A program made the translations under genes and the position numbers. Positions 51,501-53,549 of a DNA stretch of 64,000 bases are shown piece by piece; within the stretch, counting starts at the first letter, position 1, and each line of letters opens with the position of its first letter. The stretch covers positions 186,001 through 250,000 of the forward strand of contig NZ_JAQQFV010000003.1 in assembly GCF_029675105.1 (NCBI RefSeq). Reading direction: 5' to 3'. This DNA is from Nocardia anocheti. GTDB taxonomy: Bacteria; Actinomycetota; Actinomycetes; Mycobacteriales; Mycobacteriaceae. The notes under the pieces were generated by a model. The model was not told where the DNA came from and did not search any database. It saw only the letters and a list, made by a program, of their open reading frames with translations.

Positions 51501-51695
51501 GTCTTCGACGGTGACCTGGTGTTCTTCACCGCGGGCAAGGACCGCCCCGACCCGGCGGCCATCGCGAGCACCTGGCACCCGCACATCACCGGCACCGTCC
51601 ACAACACCGTCATCGACGCACGGCACCTCGAGTTGACGCATCCATCCGCGCTGGCCGTCATCGGCCCCCTCCTCGAAGGATTCATGTCCTCATGA
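27330..51695 (+). CDS. seven-module nonribosomal peptide synthetase with terminal thioesterase
   Basis: One 8121-residue, 24.4-kb gene. Domain order is C-A-T, C-A-T, C-A-T, C-A-T, C-A-T-E, C-A-T, C-A-T-TE. Condensation HHxxxDG motifs lie at 143, 1197, 2249, 3312, 4382, 5914 and 6936. Adenylation core TSGxTGxPKG lies at 610, 1686, 2738, 3795, 4868, 6376 and 7418. Carrier serines are 1011, 2062, 3126, 4198, 5249, 6753 and 7817. The epimerase has HH at 5436 and FNNLG near 5660. The thioesterase has Ser7946 (GWSLGG) and His8099. All motifs look intact, so the line should make a complete heptapeptide with a D-residue at position 5. The N-terminal C domain implies acyl capping of residue 1. No methylation or cyclisation domain is present. 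The last 4 nt overlap the methyltransferase gene. Confidence 0.98.
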   Translation: MESVVSRAGNQDLIPLSSAQYGMWFADSAYSGPATNIAQYVEIVGPIDIALFNRAVHLAAEETESLMVRLVEVDGVPYQLVDRDITFNELVLDVGTHPDPMAAALDWMRRDYTRRVDITQHQLAVTRLIRVAEDRHLWYARAHHLVIDGYGAFNVLSRVAEHYNALREDRPATPLVAAALRDIAVEEKAYREGSRFETDRRYWLDKVAGLPAPAGLSGRAARPGTIDRVGARQLPPHLCDLLDRRAAALDASAAQVVVAAFAAYFTRMTGAEDVVLSVPVSARVTMRLRSAAAMLANMVPIRFAVDDTTTVAGLVGAATSELVSALRHQRYRFEDLRRESPSIDNSATTYGPVVNILFFDSEIRLGEAVGHYHALTSGALEDLQLNLYRTGPQAPLLIELHGNDNLYSAREIDAHAETFVEFLERFAAAETDTPILDLPVGAEAQPVDAPVGLTPDGTLVDALARQAASTPFSGAVTADGTTLTYQDLDQRSTRLARRLIDRGAGPGALVAVALPRGAELVVALLAVVKSGAGFLPLDLTHPRERLDYVVGQADPAVLLVDAQTVSLLPTHPQTLILAPDDDSDGSTAPITDADRGAPLRPDDAAYVIFTSGSTGRPKGVVVSHRSVVTYLANATAALDIHAGDVWTWLHSVAFDYSIWEVFGPLTTGGRIVVVDGSTARVPDELVRLVAREAVTVFSQTPSAFYQFAAADRRYRAAGVPDGVPSLRTVVLSGEGLDPAALAPWYEDNPLTPVLVNSYGITETTVFVTHTALDSGRAVPGAPSAIGSALPGLRAYVLDRRLRPAPVGAWGEIYVAGAQVARGYLGQPALSAGRFVADPWGAPGERMYRSGDLARRTHDGDLEYRGRADQQVQLRGFRIELDEVRAALLTDASIAAAAVVVHRAGTDAARLVGYVVPVDGAAVDVDAVVAQAATRLPGYMVPGVVSVVDELPLTVNGKLDLRALPAPDETVAAGYVAPRTEIEEWVAQAFSEVLGVERVGAFDSFFDAGGNSLTATAAVVRLAEATGCALSVRDLFAEPTVAGLAERVGRARRRVRPALEPVPRTATMPLAPAQQRMWLINRAEPASAAYNIPLVLRMTGRLEPEALRAALGDVLDRHESLRTRYPAVDGAGVQEIRTVADALAELSFEPQRVESNHLDERVRDLTTQGFDVTARPPLRVAVLTTDDPDVHVLVLVLHHISCDGASLAPLAADVAAAYAARTRGQAPHQQPLAVQYADYADWHRRLLGDDTDPDSLLTEQLTYWTTQLATAPAVLEIPADRPRPARRSLHGGIVATELATATYTGVEQLARAADVTPFMVVHAALAVLLSRVSGAADIVIGAPLAGRGDAELAPLVGMFVNTVALRTPVRREESFTAFLERVKDVDLDAFSHADVPFDRVVEALDPQRSTAYAPVCQVYLSFDNTALPRLTLPDLTVDVLDPGAEPAKVDLVVTVAANAAGTGDIALRVNYATDLFDAATVERLAARLVRILDAVVADPSTPVGDVDLLSDAERTTLAPVRGAEAVPGVALAELLARGVAISPHGPAVVAGEATMDFTELDELSNRFARRLLDQGARPGEVVAMVLPRSVDFVVAVWAVAKTGAALVLIDPRNPRDRIAAMLADSGPRVVLTSAEVEDRAPEGPWSLLVVADPVSRGITEGYPAAPVTDRDRGRPIHPGDVAYVIYTSGTTGVPKGVEVTNQGLANFAAEQQERYDVDPAVRVLQAAGPGFDAVMLEVLMAHPGGGALVVSPPDVYAGSDLADLIRAQEVTHAFLTPTVMASMSPTGLECLRVLVAGGEALTPELGATWAPGRRLFNGYGPTETTIMVAISDPVPADGPITIGGPIRGISAQVLDARMRPVPVGTAGELYVCGVQLARGYLGRPAQTAASFVADPCGSGTRMYRTGDLVRWTPELTLQYLGRADHQVKIRGQRTELGEIEAVLAQDPAVTHAVVVVHGEAGADRLVGYLVGAGVDAERVRATARDRLPAHMVPDVCMVLDRFPLTSSGKLDRAVLPEPVFPGAVADIAPRTATERVVAGIYREVLGAPRISALDNFFDLGGNSLTATKVAARLSGVLGVDIPVRTLFEAPTVDALARELDTAAPGQPGTPRTPLGPQRRPERIPLSPAQTRMWFLNRFDPTAAVYNVPVVVRISGPLDLDALRAAFADVVTRHETLRTRYPDSDNGPWQEILPAEAVTVDLIPIEVTADELADRIAQETSGGFDVSAAVPVRITLLRTASDEHTLVLSVHHIATDGSSLAPLAADIARAYRARAHGEEPGWAPLPVQYADYTLWQRELLGEPDDPASPTAEQIRYWWAALADLPEVLDLPTDRPRPAHQSFRGAALTAVVPADLHRELAAVARGHDATVFMVLHAAFAVLLARLSGTGDIAVGTPVAGRGEPALDPLIGMFVNTLVLRVHVDPAVSFGEIIERARECDLGAFDNAAIPFERLVEELNPPRSTAHAPLTQVGFSFQNIEIPTLTLDGLTASAELVDPGVAKYDLHLNLVDTLDADGDPGDIGVEFGYATDLFDEPTVASVFALFLRVLRGVVADPGLPVGDLSLLGPDDLAERAARETGPLLPEGDSTMAALFANQVAATPELPAVIDGTSGEVFTYRAFADEVNTLARVFLGRGVGPGSLIAVAMPRSVDLLRTLYALHAAGAAYLPLDPDHPVDRLRAVLTAAVPDAVVIGQDLDIPTGAPVWRLPDLTGTAASTAPVTDADRHRPLRPDDLAYVIFTSGSTGVPKGVALTHAAVANQLRWLRGRYGIGADDVLLLRTPVTFDLSVWELFAAPTSGAALVVAGPEDHTDPAAVARLVARHGVTVVDFVPSLLAAFLDHATTAGLATVRQVLCIGEALDAVTVDRFRDVSAARIDNLYGPTEAAVSVTAHAIGDLDSAVVPIGTPEANVTVRVLDTRLRPVPDGVTGELYLGGVQLARGYHARPDLTSTAFVADPYAEVPGTRLYRTGDLVRWDRSGELRYVGRRDTQVKIRGLRVELGDIEAALLADARISGAVARVVTVADEPLLVAYAVSPDPLDTDALRAVLLARLPAYMVPAQVIRIPAIPLTGNGKIDYRALPMPDPRGGATRYRPPSGLTEETIATVFGELVRAPWIGADDNFFTLGGNSLLATRALSRIGEVLGTTIPVRAVFEAPTVAELARWIERQRTAGAVTGPVAGPRPDRIPLSPAQSRMWLLNQLDPESASYVVPLAIRIGGTLDTLALAAAVHDVLERHEILRTTYPADDGTPAQVVLTTDEVVGACDLTVHPVEEIDLGPRLRQFFGIGFDVATGAPIRVAVLRLSPSTHVLALAVHHINCDGYSVAPLAADIIEAYRARAAGAEPEWAPLPVQFADYALWQRAALAAPDSAAALDLTYWRTQLAGIPDVLALPTDRPRPLEQSHRGATVHVTVPAEIATAVAALARSGGVTPFMVVHTALAVLLAQLSGDDDITLGVPYAGRGDRSLDRLVGMFVNTLVLRTRVRPEQRFLDLLDLARRTDVEAFEHATVPFEQLVEVLNPARSTAHSPLFQVMLAYQNMAPARLELPGLDIESLDAGTEAAIGDLLLMVTEDRGPRNEITGMALRLTYATDLFDEDSARRMADQFVRVLDAVTTDATVAVGDIDLADDQPDIAEHETAPVPTGRTLVDAFDEQVARTPDAVAVRVPDGPTLTYREFDARVNRLARHLIALGAGPETPVAVAVHRSIEMITAVYAVVKAGAAFVPLDPEHPTARLVHVLRVAEPLLVVTTARDDRGLPTDITQVRLDDLDLSALPARPVTDAERAAPLRPDDIAYVLFTSGSTGAPKGVALTHAATMHQLAWAQREFPHDETDVVLHKTPITFDIAVWELFWPLQTGARIVVAEPGGHRDPAYLAGVIAAEEVTTVHFVPSMLDVLLEHPGAARLSSVRHLFPAGEALARRTAERALRVFDTAEVVNWYGPAEAEVVTAYRCATNSPVRGGVPIGYPVTGMRLHILNPRLRPVPVGVVGELYVSGPQLARGYHGRPDLTGAMFVADPFGAPGQRLYRTGDLVRRTRSGALEYHGRSDFQVKFHGQRVEPGDIEAALRTIDAVARAVAVVTPDRITAFVTPAPGLTLDGGAVRKQLTRVLPAYLVPATVRVVDTLPLTPSGKLDRAALARPALDDADESPDGRTDRAALRAKMIAEYVARTDREVVLANIVAEIVGADHVSVAADLFDIGINSLSAAQVAARAEAALRVRVRVRDIFDAPSIAELAERIALRDRYSGVPLVRHADRDEIPLAAAQRRIWILNQLDPDSGAYNICFAARLTGPLDIRALRAAMADVVTRHEPLRTIYPDVQGTPHQLVRDTAVGLPELEPVEISDPARLAAELRTAVESGFDVARTAPVRAGLYRTGRDEHVLVVVVHHIAADGASMAPLARDVFAAYRSRRFGGEPEWPALPVDYADYARWQQESLGAEDDPASLAARQIAYWREVLADAPELLELPTDRPRPAVLSMTGGRVEFTVEPGLHEAIVELALREGVTVFMVVHAALALLLGRTAHSADVSIGTPVAGRGRPELDDLVGMFVNTVVLRTPIDEELPLREFLAGLRDIDLDALANADVPFDRLAELLDRSRSTAYSPLYQVLLGFRNVETTAFELDDISVEVLDPGVAQAKTDLTVLMSELGAGAGMRGEIVYATDLFDDSTATRFADRLVRVLTAMTARPEARIGAIDLLSDEEAAHLLPAGQSAAVPPRTLPALLSAAVAPAAVALVGAEETLTYGELDARSDRLAAFLTAAGARTGTFVALALPRSVDYHVALWAVAKTGAAFVPMDLRYPADRLAHMAEDSGARLGLTLRSARTGGTELPASVEWVCVDDPDVRARAAAAHRDGVPVPARPVRLDDAAYVIYTSGSTGLPKGVVVTHEGLATLAAEQDEHYRMDRTSRVLQVASPAFDAVLMESLMAYTAHATLVISPADVFGGPELADLIRSQRVTHAFLTPSVLATLPPAGLDSLCMLTVGGEAVSAELIATWAPGRRFHNVYGPTETTVAVSVSPELDPGDPITIGAPMRGVRAVVLDRRLRPVPIGVAGELYLAGNALARGYLNRHGVTATAFVADPFGTPGTRMYRTGDLVRWTGEHTLEYLGRADFQVKIRGQRVELGEIDAALIGCPDVGAAVTVSRRGAAGQPTLAAYVVPADGTTLDVSSLRDRIAAALPEHMVPSAITVLDEMPMSATGKIDRRALPEPVAEPSPTGTAPASDLEATIAAIFADVLGLATVGTEDSFFALGGDSIMSIQLAARLKTAGVVVTARDIFEHRTVRGLATVAEAAGHETLAELDGGGIGAVARTPIVSWFLGRPGGDRFAQSLLVDLPGDARRDDVVATVRAVLDRHDMLRARLATDHLEVLPQGAVDADRVVSVRTFGAESAPASAGFTAEVETALGEASARLNPADGVLAQVVCLLPEPGVRAAGRALIVVHHLAVDGVSWRILIPDFVTAWQQVAEGRPVALPEVGTSMRRWAEALADAAAERVGELALWQEMGERPEPPLGRAVFDPAVDVHATVAQTTLTLPAALTSALLGEVPRAARASTDDALLAGLALALGRWCRRRGLEHSGTRILLESHGREEQLAPGADLSRTVGWFTSAYPVDLVVADADPRAAVKAVKQRLRTIPDKGIGYGLLRHLHAASADALAALPEPQISFNNLGRAGVDLAALSGVAWVPAPEDFDRSASFDPDMPAAAPLTIDTSITDTPDGPVLSARIGYATRLLDGDEVEDLLGEWLSALTEIADTARRDSEWGLTPSDVPLVALTQDDLDDLTARYGPLDAVWSLAPLQSGLLFHAELAAGALDVYTAQSTMTLTGAVDETRLRRSAHALLERHPNLRAAFTRTANGTAVQVIPVDAPPHWRTVDATIDALPEILATERAAAFDPTDPPLVRFVLVTVSPTEFRLILTAHHLLLDGWSLPLLLRDLIGLYAADAQAALLPGVPSYGEYLHWLDRHDSVTGVAVWRDALSGFTEPALVAGTGGAATVDIPVDLTLDLDPDLDLALADFARAHGVTMATLVQFAWATVLANRLGRERVVVGETVSGRPADLSGVESMIGLFVNTVPVPVHVRPDRTFAQALERSQADKTRLLDHHHIALSDIMAAVGGGALFDTLVAYESYPVDSSGLGDADIDGMRVTAVDGTDAAHYPITVQAHHTDTLHVRVRYQPSRVDATTAADLADRMERVLRAIATDPDTRVGDLDLLAPAEHAALVPARGAASVPPEPLTELLRRGLALRPDGVAVVCGTERLTYAELDARAHRLADRLSASSVARGDTVGVVMPRSIDLITTIWAVAELGAACALLDPRNPAERLAVMLSDCGARVVATVTDTNGTVPEGEWGRLLVDEPAPEAPDVRMLAAPARATDTAYIIYTSGTTGTPKGVAVTASGLASFAAEQRERYHVTPDSRVLQCAAPGFDAVMLEVLMAHPHGATLVVSPPDVFAGAELSAVIRDQGVTHAFLTPTVLATMSPEGLEGLRVLVAGGEAVSTELAAAWAPGRELFNGYGPTETTIMVAISDPLRAGEMVTLGGPIRGTTAVVLDARLRPVPVGVTGELYIGGVQLARGYLGRADATAASFVANPYEPGQRLYRTGDRVRWTAEHTLEYLGRADHQVKIRGQRIELGEIETVLTEHPDVTHAVALIRADAQGTDRLVGYLTGDTVDPERVRAWARGRLPAPMVPERCVALERLPLTTTGKLDRAALPVPVFAPGAGYLAPATETEQVVADICAEVLDLERVGMRADFFDLGGNSLTATRVTARLSSALGVRVSVRDLFEFPVLADLATHLTGRDQVGRPALIRRTDDAPVPLSPAQLRMWFLNQFDASVGAYNVPLVIRLTGALDLSALRTACALVIGRHESLRTKFPAVNGVPRQIVVDTEEVVPVLRPVVIEESVLPKAVATVVSAAFQVTEAPPVRAELFEVGRDDHVLVIAVHHICADGLSMIPLARDVAAAYHAATTATEPAWPALSVQYPDYALWQHEVLGDASDPASPLARQLDYWRTTLAGLPELLELPTDRPRPPVASMRGQAFEFTIGAPLQERIGAVARAAGATPFMVAHAALSVLLARLADTEDVAVGTPMSGRGERELDDLIGMFVNTVVLRTAVRPGDPFAALLATVRAADLAAMAHADVPFEQVVEAINPPRSTAHLPLYQVTIDYQNLDEAVLALPGLAVEPVENYFEQAQSDLNVKLVERYDPEGRPLGIVGRLTYATDLFTDESMERFARWYIRVLEAVTAEPEAVVGDIEFLEPRQRRELLDAAGEPGVEVPAATIGELFTRRVARTPDAVAVTDGTTSMTYRELDRRARAVATRLIAGGAGPETLVAVALPRTTDLVVGLLGVVLSGAGYLPLDVAYPAERLRFVLTDADPVALLTWSGLPGEFPEFDGPVVHLDDDTEVANAMALAPRPDNLAYMIYTSGSTGRPKGVAVTHRDVVTLLTNANEKFDVGPDDVWTLFHSYAFDFAVWEMWGALLSGGRVVVVDYETSRTPDAFLDLVARERVTVLSQTPSAFYGFAEAEGRRREAGGGDLALRYVVFGGEALDVGRLNGWFAAHPSGSPRLVNMYGITETTVHVSFAEVEGERVGGIGAALPGMAVHVLDGRLRPVPVGVTGELYIGGDQLARGYRGAAALTANRFVAAPFGTPGSRMYRAGDLGRWHRGPDGLELEYLGRADAQIQLRGFRIELGEVESALLRLPGVAQAAAAVHRHARDVDQLIGYVVPAAGQPVDPIEIRQAVAEVLTGYMVPDAIVVLPALPVTINGKLDRKALPAPDFEHGTAEPETPRTHSEAVVAAVFAEVLSVPRVGATDGFFDLGGNSLLATMAVTELGARGVAVELPWMFDDATPRALARRADEADGASGMQVLLPLRPAGTAAPLFTIHPAGGLAWFYGGLAGHLRGDRPVYGLQDPHVVAAEPVATSIDELARRYAEEIRRAQPDGPYHLLGWSLGGEIAHAVAVLLQEQGERVALLAMMDSAAGTPPTAPDTVTAPGEMMADLLGGWRELFDLGDAVTASTPEQAWQVVRDQITGTGLFTADQVDRVMRSFATAGTLAETYRPRVFDGDLVFFTAGKDRPDPAAIASTWHPHITGTVHNTVIDARHLELTHPSALAVIGPLLEGFMSS
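30510..33660 (+). other. NRPS module 2: C - A2 - T2 (small aliphatic, Val-like)
   Basis: LCL-type C domain (HHISCDG at 1197). A2 pocket by eye: Asp, Ala, Leu, Phe, Val, Gly, Gly, Ile, Met (from FDAVMLEVL, HAFLTPTV, VAGGEAL, GYGPTETTIM). It is nearest to Val codes such as DALWIGGTF, sharing five of nine positions with conservative changes elsewhere. Identical to the A6 pocket. Carrier Ser2062. Confidence 0.65.
33661..36860 (+). other. NRPS module 3: C - A3 - T3 (specificity unassigned)
   Basis: LCL-type C domain (HHIATDG at 2249). A3 pocket by eye: Asp, Leu, Trp, Asp, Leu, Ile, Leu, Val, Ser (from FDLSVWELF, VVDFVPSLL, LCIGEAL, LYGPTEAAVS). The scaffold resembles Ser-type domains, but the third to last positions do not match a code I know. 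No epimerase follows. Carrier Ser3126. Confidence 0.6.
36861..40080 (+). other. NRPS module 4: C - A4 - T4 (unusual pocket)
   Basis: LCL-type C domain (HHINCDG at 3312). A4 pocket by eye: Asp, Ile, Trp, His, Phe, Ala, Trp, Val, Val. The A5 core reads WYGPAEAEV instead of the usual YGPTE. The Ala/Val/Val part resembles Pro codes, the Trp/His part Ser codes. The carrier has GINS rather than GGNS around Ser4198, preceded by a longer charged linker (about 4130-4165). Confidence 0.6.
40081..44610 (+). other. NRPS module 5: C - A5 - T5 - E (D-residue)
   Basis: C domain HHIAADG at 4382. A5 pocket by eye: Asp, Ala, Met, Phe, Thr, Gly, Val, Val, Ala, a small aliphatic type related to A2 and A6. The carrier motif is LGGDSI (Ser5249), the form typical ahead of epimerases. 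The E domain has HHLAVDGVSWRIL (5436), ESHGRE, RTVGWFTS and ISFNNLG, so it looks active and should give a D-configured residue 5. Confidence 0.8.
44611..47729 (+). other. NRPS module 6: DCL-type C - A6 - T6 (Val-like)
   Basis: The C domain opens VWSLAPLQSGLLFH and has HHLLLDG at 5914, a subtype expected after an epimerase, in agreement with module 5. The nine A6 pocket residues are identical to A2, and surrounding blocks are nearly the same, pointing to module duplication. Carrier Ser6753. Confidence 0.75.
47730..51695 (+). other. NRPS module 7: C - A7 - T7 - TE (Thr-like, release)
   Basis: LCL-type C domain (HHICADG at 6936). A7 pocket by eye: Asp, Phe, Trp, Ser, Val, Gly, Met, Val, His; it differs from the classic Thr code (DFWNIGMVH) only by Ser for Asn and Val for Ile. 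Carrier Ser7817. The type I TE (about 7860-8121) has GWSLGG (Ser7946) and a late His in DARHLELTHP (8099). It may hydrolyse or macrocyclise the chain. Confidence 0.8.
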
Positions 51696-52465
51696 CCACA
51701 CAGCAGAACCTCCGTCTCGACGACGGCCGCACCGTCACCTGCACCAGCCCCGCCGAGGCGCGCATGCTCTGGAACGAGATGGTGGTCGACGGGTTCTACC
51801 GCCAGGCCGCGGCCACCCTGCGGCCCGGCGACCTCGCCATCGACATCGGTGCCAATATCGGACTGAGCGCCATGATGTTCGCCGACACCAACCCCGCCAT
51901 CCGGGTGATCGCCGCCGAACCGGCCCCCGCCACCTACGACTGCCTGCGCCGCAATATGGCCGCCCACGTCCCCGACGGTGTGGCGCTCGAAGTCGCGGTC
52001 GGCGCCGCGCCCGGTGTGCTGCCGTTCACCTGGTACCCACGGGCCACCGCGAACTCGAGCCTGTACGCCGACCGCGCCGCCGACGACGAGGCGACCACGA
52101 TCTTCCTGCGCAACAACGGCCTGCCCGACGACGCGATCTCCCTGATCACCCGCGGTCTGCACGACGGCGAACAGATCGACGTGGAGGTCACCACCGTGTC
52201 GGCGATCCTGGCCGACCACGACCCGACCGCCGAGATCGGCCTGCTCAAGGTCGACGTCGAGCGGGCCGAATTCGACGTATTGCTCGGCATCACCGAATCG
52301 GACTGGTCCCGGATCCGGGCGGTCGTCGCCGAGGTCCACGATCACCACGGGCGCCTCGGCGAGTTCTGCAAGGTCCTCGACGCCCACGGACTCACCCCGC
52401 GCACCCGGCAGGACCCGTCCCTGGCCGGAACCGAACTGCACGAGGTCTACGCTGTGCGCGCCTAG
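51692..52465 (+). CDS. FkbM-family SAM-dependent methyltransferase (NRPS tailoring)
   Basis: A 257-residue cytoplasmic enzyme. The SAM-binding motif is AIDIGANIGLSAMMFAD (near residues 49-65), followed by the acidic ribose loop VIAAEPAPATYDCL. Later blocks LLKVDVERAEFDVLLG and AVVAEVHDHHG are typical of the FkbM family, which O-methylates polyketides and peptides. Its ATG overlaps the NRPS stop (ATGA), so it is almost certainly coexpressed and acts on the NRPS product, perhaps on a Thr/Ser hydroxyl or a free carboxyl. It converges on the TetR gene; the two stop codons share one CTAG palindrome (52462-52465). Confidence 0.9.
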   Translation: MTTQQNLRLDDGRTVTCTSPAEARMLWNEMVVDGFYRQAAATLRPGDLAIDIGANIGLSAMMFADTNPAIRVIAAEPAPATYDCLRRNMAAHVPDGVALEVAVGAAPGVLPFTWYPRATANSSLYADRAADDEATTIFLRNNGLPDDAISLITRGLHDGEQIDVEVTTVSAILADHDPTAEIGLLKVDVERAEFDVLLGITESDWSRIRAVVAEVHDHHGRLGEFCKVLDAHGLTPRTRQDPSLAGTELHEVYAVRA

Positions 52466-53061
52466 TCCGCCGACCCGAGCGCGGACGCTCTGGCCACCGT
52501 GGCGGCGGCGTCGGCGGCCCGGCGCGCGTCCGCCTCGGTGACCGGTTCATGGGTGATGAACAGCCGGTGGAACACCGGGGCCAGGGCGAAGCGGATGATC
52601 TCGACCGGATCGGGCACCGGCGCGAGCTCGCCCCGGGCGACGGCGCGCTCGACGAGGACCGCCGACTCCCGGTGCCTGGCCTCGTAGAAGGAGCGCAGCG
52701 CGGCCGCCGCGTCCGGGTGCTGCATGCCCGCGGCCACGAAAGCGGTGGCCACGCTGCCGGATTCGGGATCGGCGAACCCCGTCCGCAGCAGTGCGGTGAG
52801 GGCGCGGAGGTCACCGGTCAGGCTGCCGGTGTCGGGGATCGGCCAGGACTGCTCGCTGGCCCGCTCGAGCGCGTCGGCCACCAGGCCCTCCGGCCCACGC
52901 CAGCGGCGATACACCGTGGTCTTGTGCACCCCGGCACGCTGCGCGACCGCCTCCACCGTGAGCCCCGGGTAGCCGTGCTCGGCGAGTTCGGCGGCGGTCG
53001 CGTCGAGCACGGCCTCCCTGACCCGGGCACTGCGTCCACCGGGACGTCGTTGCGGTTCCAA
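52462..53061 (-). CDS. TetR-family regulator divergent from the ABC-F remnant and vgb
   Basis: About 199 residues. The N-terminus is basic, followed by a clear helix-turn-helix (LTVEAVAQRAGVHKTTVYRR) and a ligand domain. The start is a TTG: AGGAG (53068-53072 on this strand) sits 6 nt before TTG 53061, whereas the TTG at 53067 would have no spacing. It probably represses itself and the divergent ABC-F/vgb transcript and may sense the peptide substrate of these resistance genes. Its last bases overlap the methyltransferase stop on the other strand. Confidence 0.88.
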   Translation of the reverse strand: MEPQRRPGGRSARVREAVLDATAAELAEHGYPGLTVEAVAQRAGVHKTTVYRRWRGPEGLVADALERASEQSWPIPDTGSLTGDLRALTALLRTGFADPESGSVATAFVAAGMQHPDAAAALRSFYEARHRESAVLVERAVARGELAPVPDPVEIIRFALAPVFHRLFITHEPVTEADARRAADAAATVARASALGSAD

Positions 53062-53104
53062 AAACAACTCCTATTGCGTTAGTGGCTGATCGTCGCTAGG
53101 TTAA

Positions 53105-53120
53105 CGCTACACAAGTAGCG
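53105..53120. promoter_or_regulatory. candidate TetR operator between regulator and vgb unit
   Basis: Perfect inverted repeat CGCTAC (53105-53110), ACAA, GTAGCG (53115-53120) in the 72-bp gap between the TetR start and the divergent ABC-F start codon. Placement fits control of both directions. Confidence 0.55.
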
Positions 53121-53133
53121 ATTGGAGTTCTGT

Positions 53134-53549
53134 TTGACCACTCAGTTGTCTCTGCACGGGTATCGAAGTCCTCTGCGGGTCGGCCCGTGCTCGACACCGT
53201 GTCCGCCACCGTCCGGCCGGGGGAACGGATCGGGATCGTCGTCCAGACCTACGGCCACGGTCGGGCCGCGATGCTGGCGACCGGACTGTTCGATCCGGAA
53301 CTGTTCGACCGGCCGGTGGGTACCTTGTCGGAAGGGCAGCGGCGCAGGCTGGCCCTGGCCCGCGTCCTCGCCGGTGCGCACGACCTGCTGCTGCTCGACG
53401 AACCGACCAATCACCTCTCGCTCACCCTGGTCGACGAGGTGGAACAGGCCCTGCACGAGTACCGGGGCGCGGTGGTGGTCGTCTCGCACGACCGCGCGCT
53501 GCGTCGCCGGTTCCGCGGAGTACAGAAGGGAATCCAGGACTGTGCCTGA
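53134..53549 (+). pseudogene. ABC-F ribosome-protection-type ATPase, frameshifted and internally deleted
   Basis: The TTG at 53134 begins MTTQLSLHG, then the sense jumps to another frame (VSKSSAGRPVLDTVSATVRP, then GERIGIV), consistent with a 1-nt deletion near 53160. The next residues should be a Walker A motif (GxxGxGKST) but read VQTYGHGRAA, and the frame passes straight to the end of a second ATPase domain: LSEGQRRRLALARVL, LLLLDEPTNHL and VVVVSHDRAL. ABC-F proteins have two ATPase domains in about 540 residues; here about 400 residues are gone. What remains encodes part of domain 1 joined to the end of domain 2. It is probably non-functional as a ribosome protector. The stop overlaps the vgb start by 8 nt, so translation through it could still couple to vgb. 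Confidence 0.82.

Noticed and set aside
27330..51695. Repeated blocks spaced about 3 kb apart that could be taken for a repeat array
   Set aside because: They are the recurring core motifs of NRPS domains, not a CRISPR or noncoding repeat.
27330..51695. Reading the NRPS as a streptogramin B synthetase because vgb is adjacent
   Set aside because: There are seven modules rather than the six-residue streptogramin pattern, no N-methylation domain, no hydroxypicolinate or phenylglycine genes, and a single epimerase at module 5 instead of early D-aminobutyrate.
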